This document shows, piece by piece, positions 11,072-11,871 of a stretch of 11,871 bases of DNA (position 1 is its first letter; each line of letters starts with the position of its first letter). Location: NCBI GenBank assembly GCA_016929815.1, contig JAFGIC010000441.1, positions 1 to 11,871 on the forward strand. Reading direction: 5' to 3'. The stretch is from Deltaproteobacteria bacterium. GTDB lineage: Bacteria; Desulfobacterota; DSM-4660; Desulfatiglandales; HGW-15. Position numbers and translations under genes: made by a program. The notes under the pieces were generated by a model. That model did not search any database and was not told the DNA's origin. It saw only the letters and a list, made by a program, of their open reading frames with translations.

Positions 11072-11871
11072 ATGTCCAAGGTTATTATTACGGCGGCATT
11101 AACAGGATCAATACATACGCCCTCAATGTCGCCTTACCTCCCCTATAAGCCTGCTCATATCATCGATGAGGCAGTGCGGTGCCATCAGGCCGGAGCTGCA
11201 GTTGTCCATATTCACGGAAGGGATCCTGAAAACGGGAGGCAGACCGCCGATACGGCCATCTTCAAAGAATATATGTCCGGCATAAAAGCAAGGTGCAATG
11301 TGGTAATCACCCCCACTACAGGGGGAAGTCCCACAATGACTCCAGAGGAAAGACTGGCTGTCGTCAGCGCCCTTGAGCCGGAGATGGCCACCTTTAACGG
11401 CGGCTCTCTCAATTTCGCCCTGTACCCTGTAGTTGAAAAGGTAAAGGAGTTCAGATTCGAATGGGAGAGGGAATTTCTGGAGGGGACGGAGAGCTTTATA
11501 TTCCCAAATCATTTCAAGTCGCTGCACCATTACGCGAGGACAATGAAGGAGCACGGCACAAGGCCTGAGATAGAGATATATGATGTAGGACAGATAAACA
11601 ATATCGCTCAGATCATAAGCGAGGGATACCTGGAGAAGCCTATCTATCTCCAGTTTGTAATGGGCATCCTGGGAGGTATCCCTGCAACAGCGGAACACCT
11701 TCTATACATGATCCGGCAGGCAAAGGACCTTATAGGGGACTTCAGGTGGTCAGTATGCGCGGCAGGAAGATTCCAGTTTTCCATGGGGATAGTCAACGTG
11801 CTTGAAGGGGGATTCTGGAGAGTTGGCCTTGAGGATAATCTCTATCTGGAAAAGGGGGTTCTCGCCAGGAG
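11072..11871 (+). CDS. DUF849 beta-keto acid cleavage enzyme (BKACE), partial at 3' end
   Basis: A zinc TIM-barrel enzyme of the BKACE family (Kce relatives). It condenses a beta-keto acid with acetyl-CoA and cleaves it to acetoacetate plus a new acyl-CoA. The first 266 residues are present and the frame is open at the window end; the family has about 275-310, so little is missing. Zinc ligands are H46 and H48 in VVHIHGRDP and E254 in RVGLEDNLYLEKG. R250, four residues before that glutamate, corresponds to the arginine that holds the substrate carboxylate. EMATFNGGSLNF and IYLQFVMGILGG are further family blocks. Kce Glu14, which binds the substrate amino group in lysine fermentation, is I14 here (TGSIHTPSMSP), so the natural substrate is probably not 3-keto-5-aminohexanoate. 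AAGGAGG (11057-11063) lies 8 bases before ATG 11072. Partner of the hydrolase 16 bases upstream. Confidence 0.9.
   Translation, partial: MSKVIITAALTGSIHTPSMSPYLPYKPAHIIDEAVRCHQAGAAVVHIHGRDPENGRQTADTAIFKEYMSGIKARCNVVITPTTGGSPTMTPEERLAVVSALEPEMATFNGGSLNFALYPVVEKVKEFRFEWEREFLEGTESFIFPNHFKSLHHYARTMKEHGTRPEIEIYDVGQINNIAQIISEGYLEKPIYLQFVMGILGGIPATAEHLLYMIRQAKDLIGDFRWSVCAAGRFQFSMGIVNVLEGGFWRVGLEDNLYLEKGVLAR

Noticed and set aside
11123..11698. A 191-codon minus-strand open frame opposite the BKACE gene
   Set aside because: Antisense to a clear family protein; no start signal or domain.
1..11871. CRISPR array, tRNA, rRNA or intact transposase
   Set aside because: No regularly spaced repeats, no cloverleaf or rRNA-like segment and no complete mobile-element gene were found on reading both strands.

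Overview
The window looks like a chromosomal segment of an anaerobic Gram-negative bacterium. An uncultured deltaproteobacterium (Desulfobacterota: sulfate reducer or syntroph) is my best guess. This is inferred from the GroEL/GroES and IleRS sequences, the ileS-lspA-lgt order, the moderate GC content with strong AAGGAGG-type ribosome sites, and the presence of Rhs and group II intron debris. No rRNA, tRNA or CRISPR array is visible.

Layout. (1) 1-727, minus: 5' two-thirds of a CysM-type cysteine synthase, cut by the window edge. (2) 1000-1956, plus: a GalE-like NAD-dependent sugar-nucleotide epimerase, divergent from cysM across a 272-base gap with a promoter candidate for each side. (3) 2226-4184, plus: groES-groEL. 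They end at a strong hairpin (4212-4250) that also closes the convergent operon. (4) 8310-4250, minus: ileS-lspA-lgt, a tight translation and lipoprotein-maturation operon. lspA starts with TTG. (5) About 8450-9055: a gene graveyard. An Rhs/YD-repeat coding fragment runs directly into the C-terminus of a group II intron maturase, followed by what looks like the 3' end of that intron (domains V and VI). (6) 9215-11871, plus: an IclR-family regulator, a cyclase-family metal hydrolase and a DUF849 beta-keto acid cleavage enzyme (BKACE) cut by the window end. This is probably a small regulated catabolic module.

How the genes work together. The first 8.3 kb is housekeeping: cysteine synthesis, sugar nucleotides, protein folding, tRNA charging and lipoprotein maturation. 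LspA and Lgt act on the same lipoproteins. The right-hand part is accessory. The IclR regulator probably senses a small acid and controls a hydrolase that may open a ring or cleave an amide. The BKACE would then convert a beta-keto acid plus acetyl-CoA to acetoacetate and an acyl-CoA. The substrate is unknown. Changes in the BKACE pocket argue against the lysine-fermentation substrate. Two perfect palindromes, one just upstream of iclR and one upstream of the hydrolase, are candidate operators.
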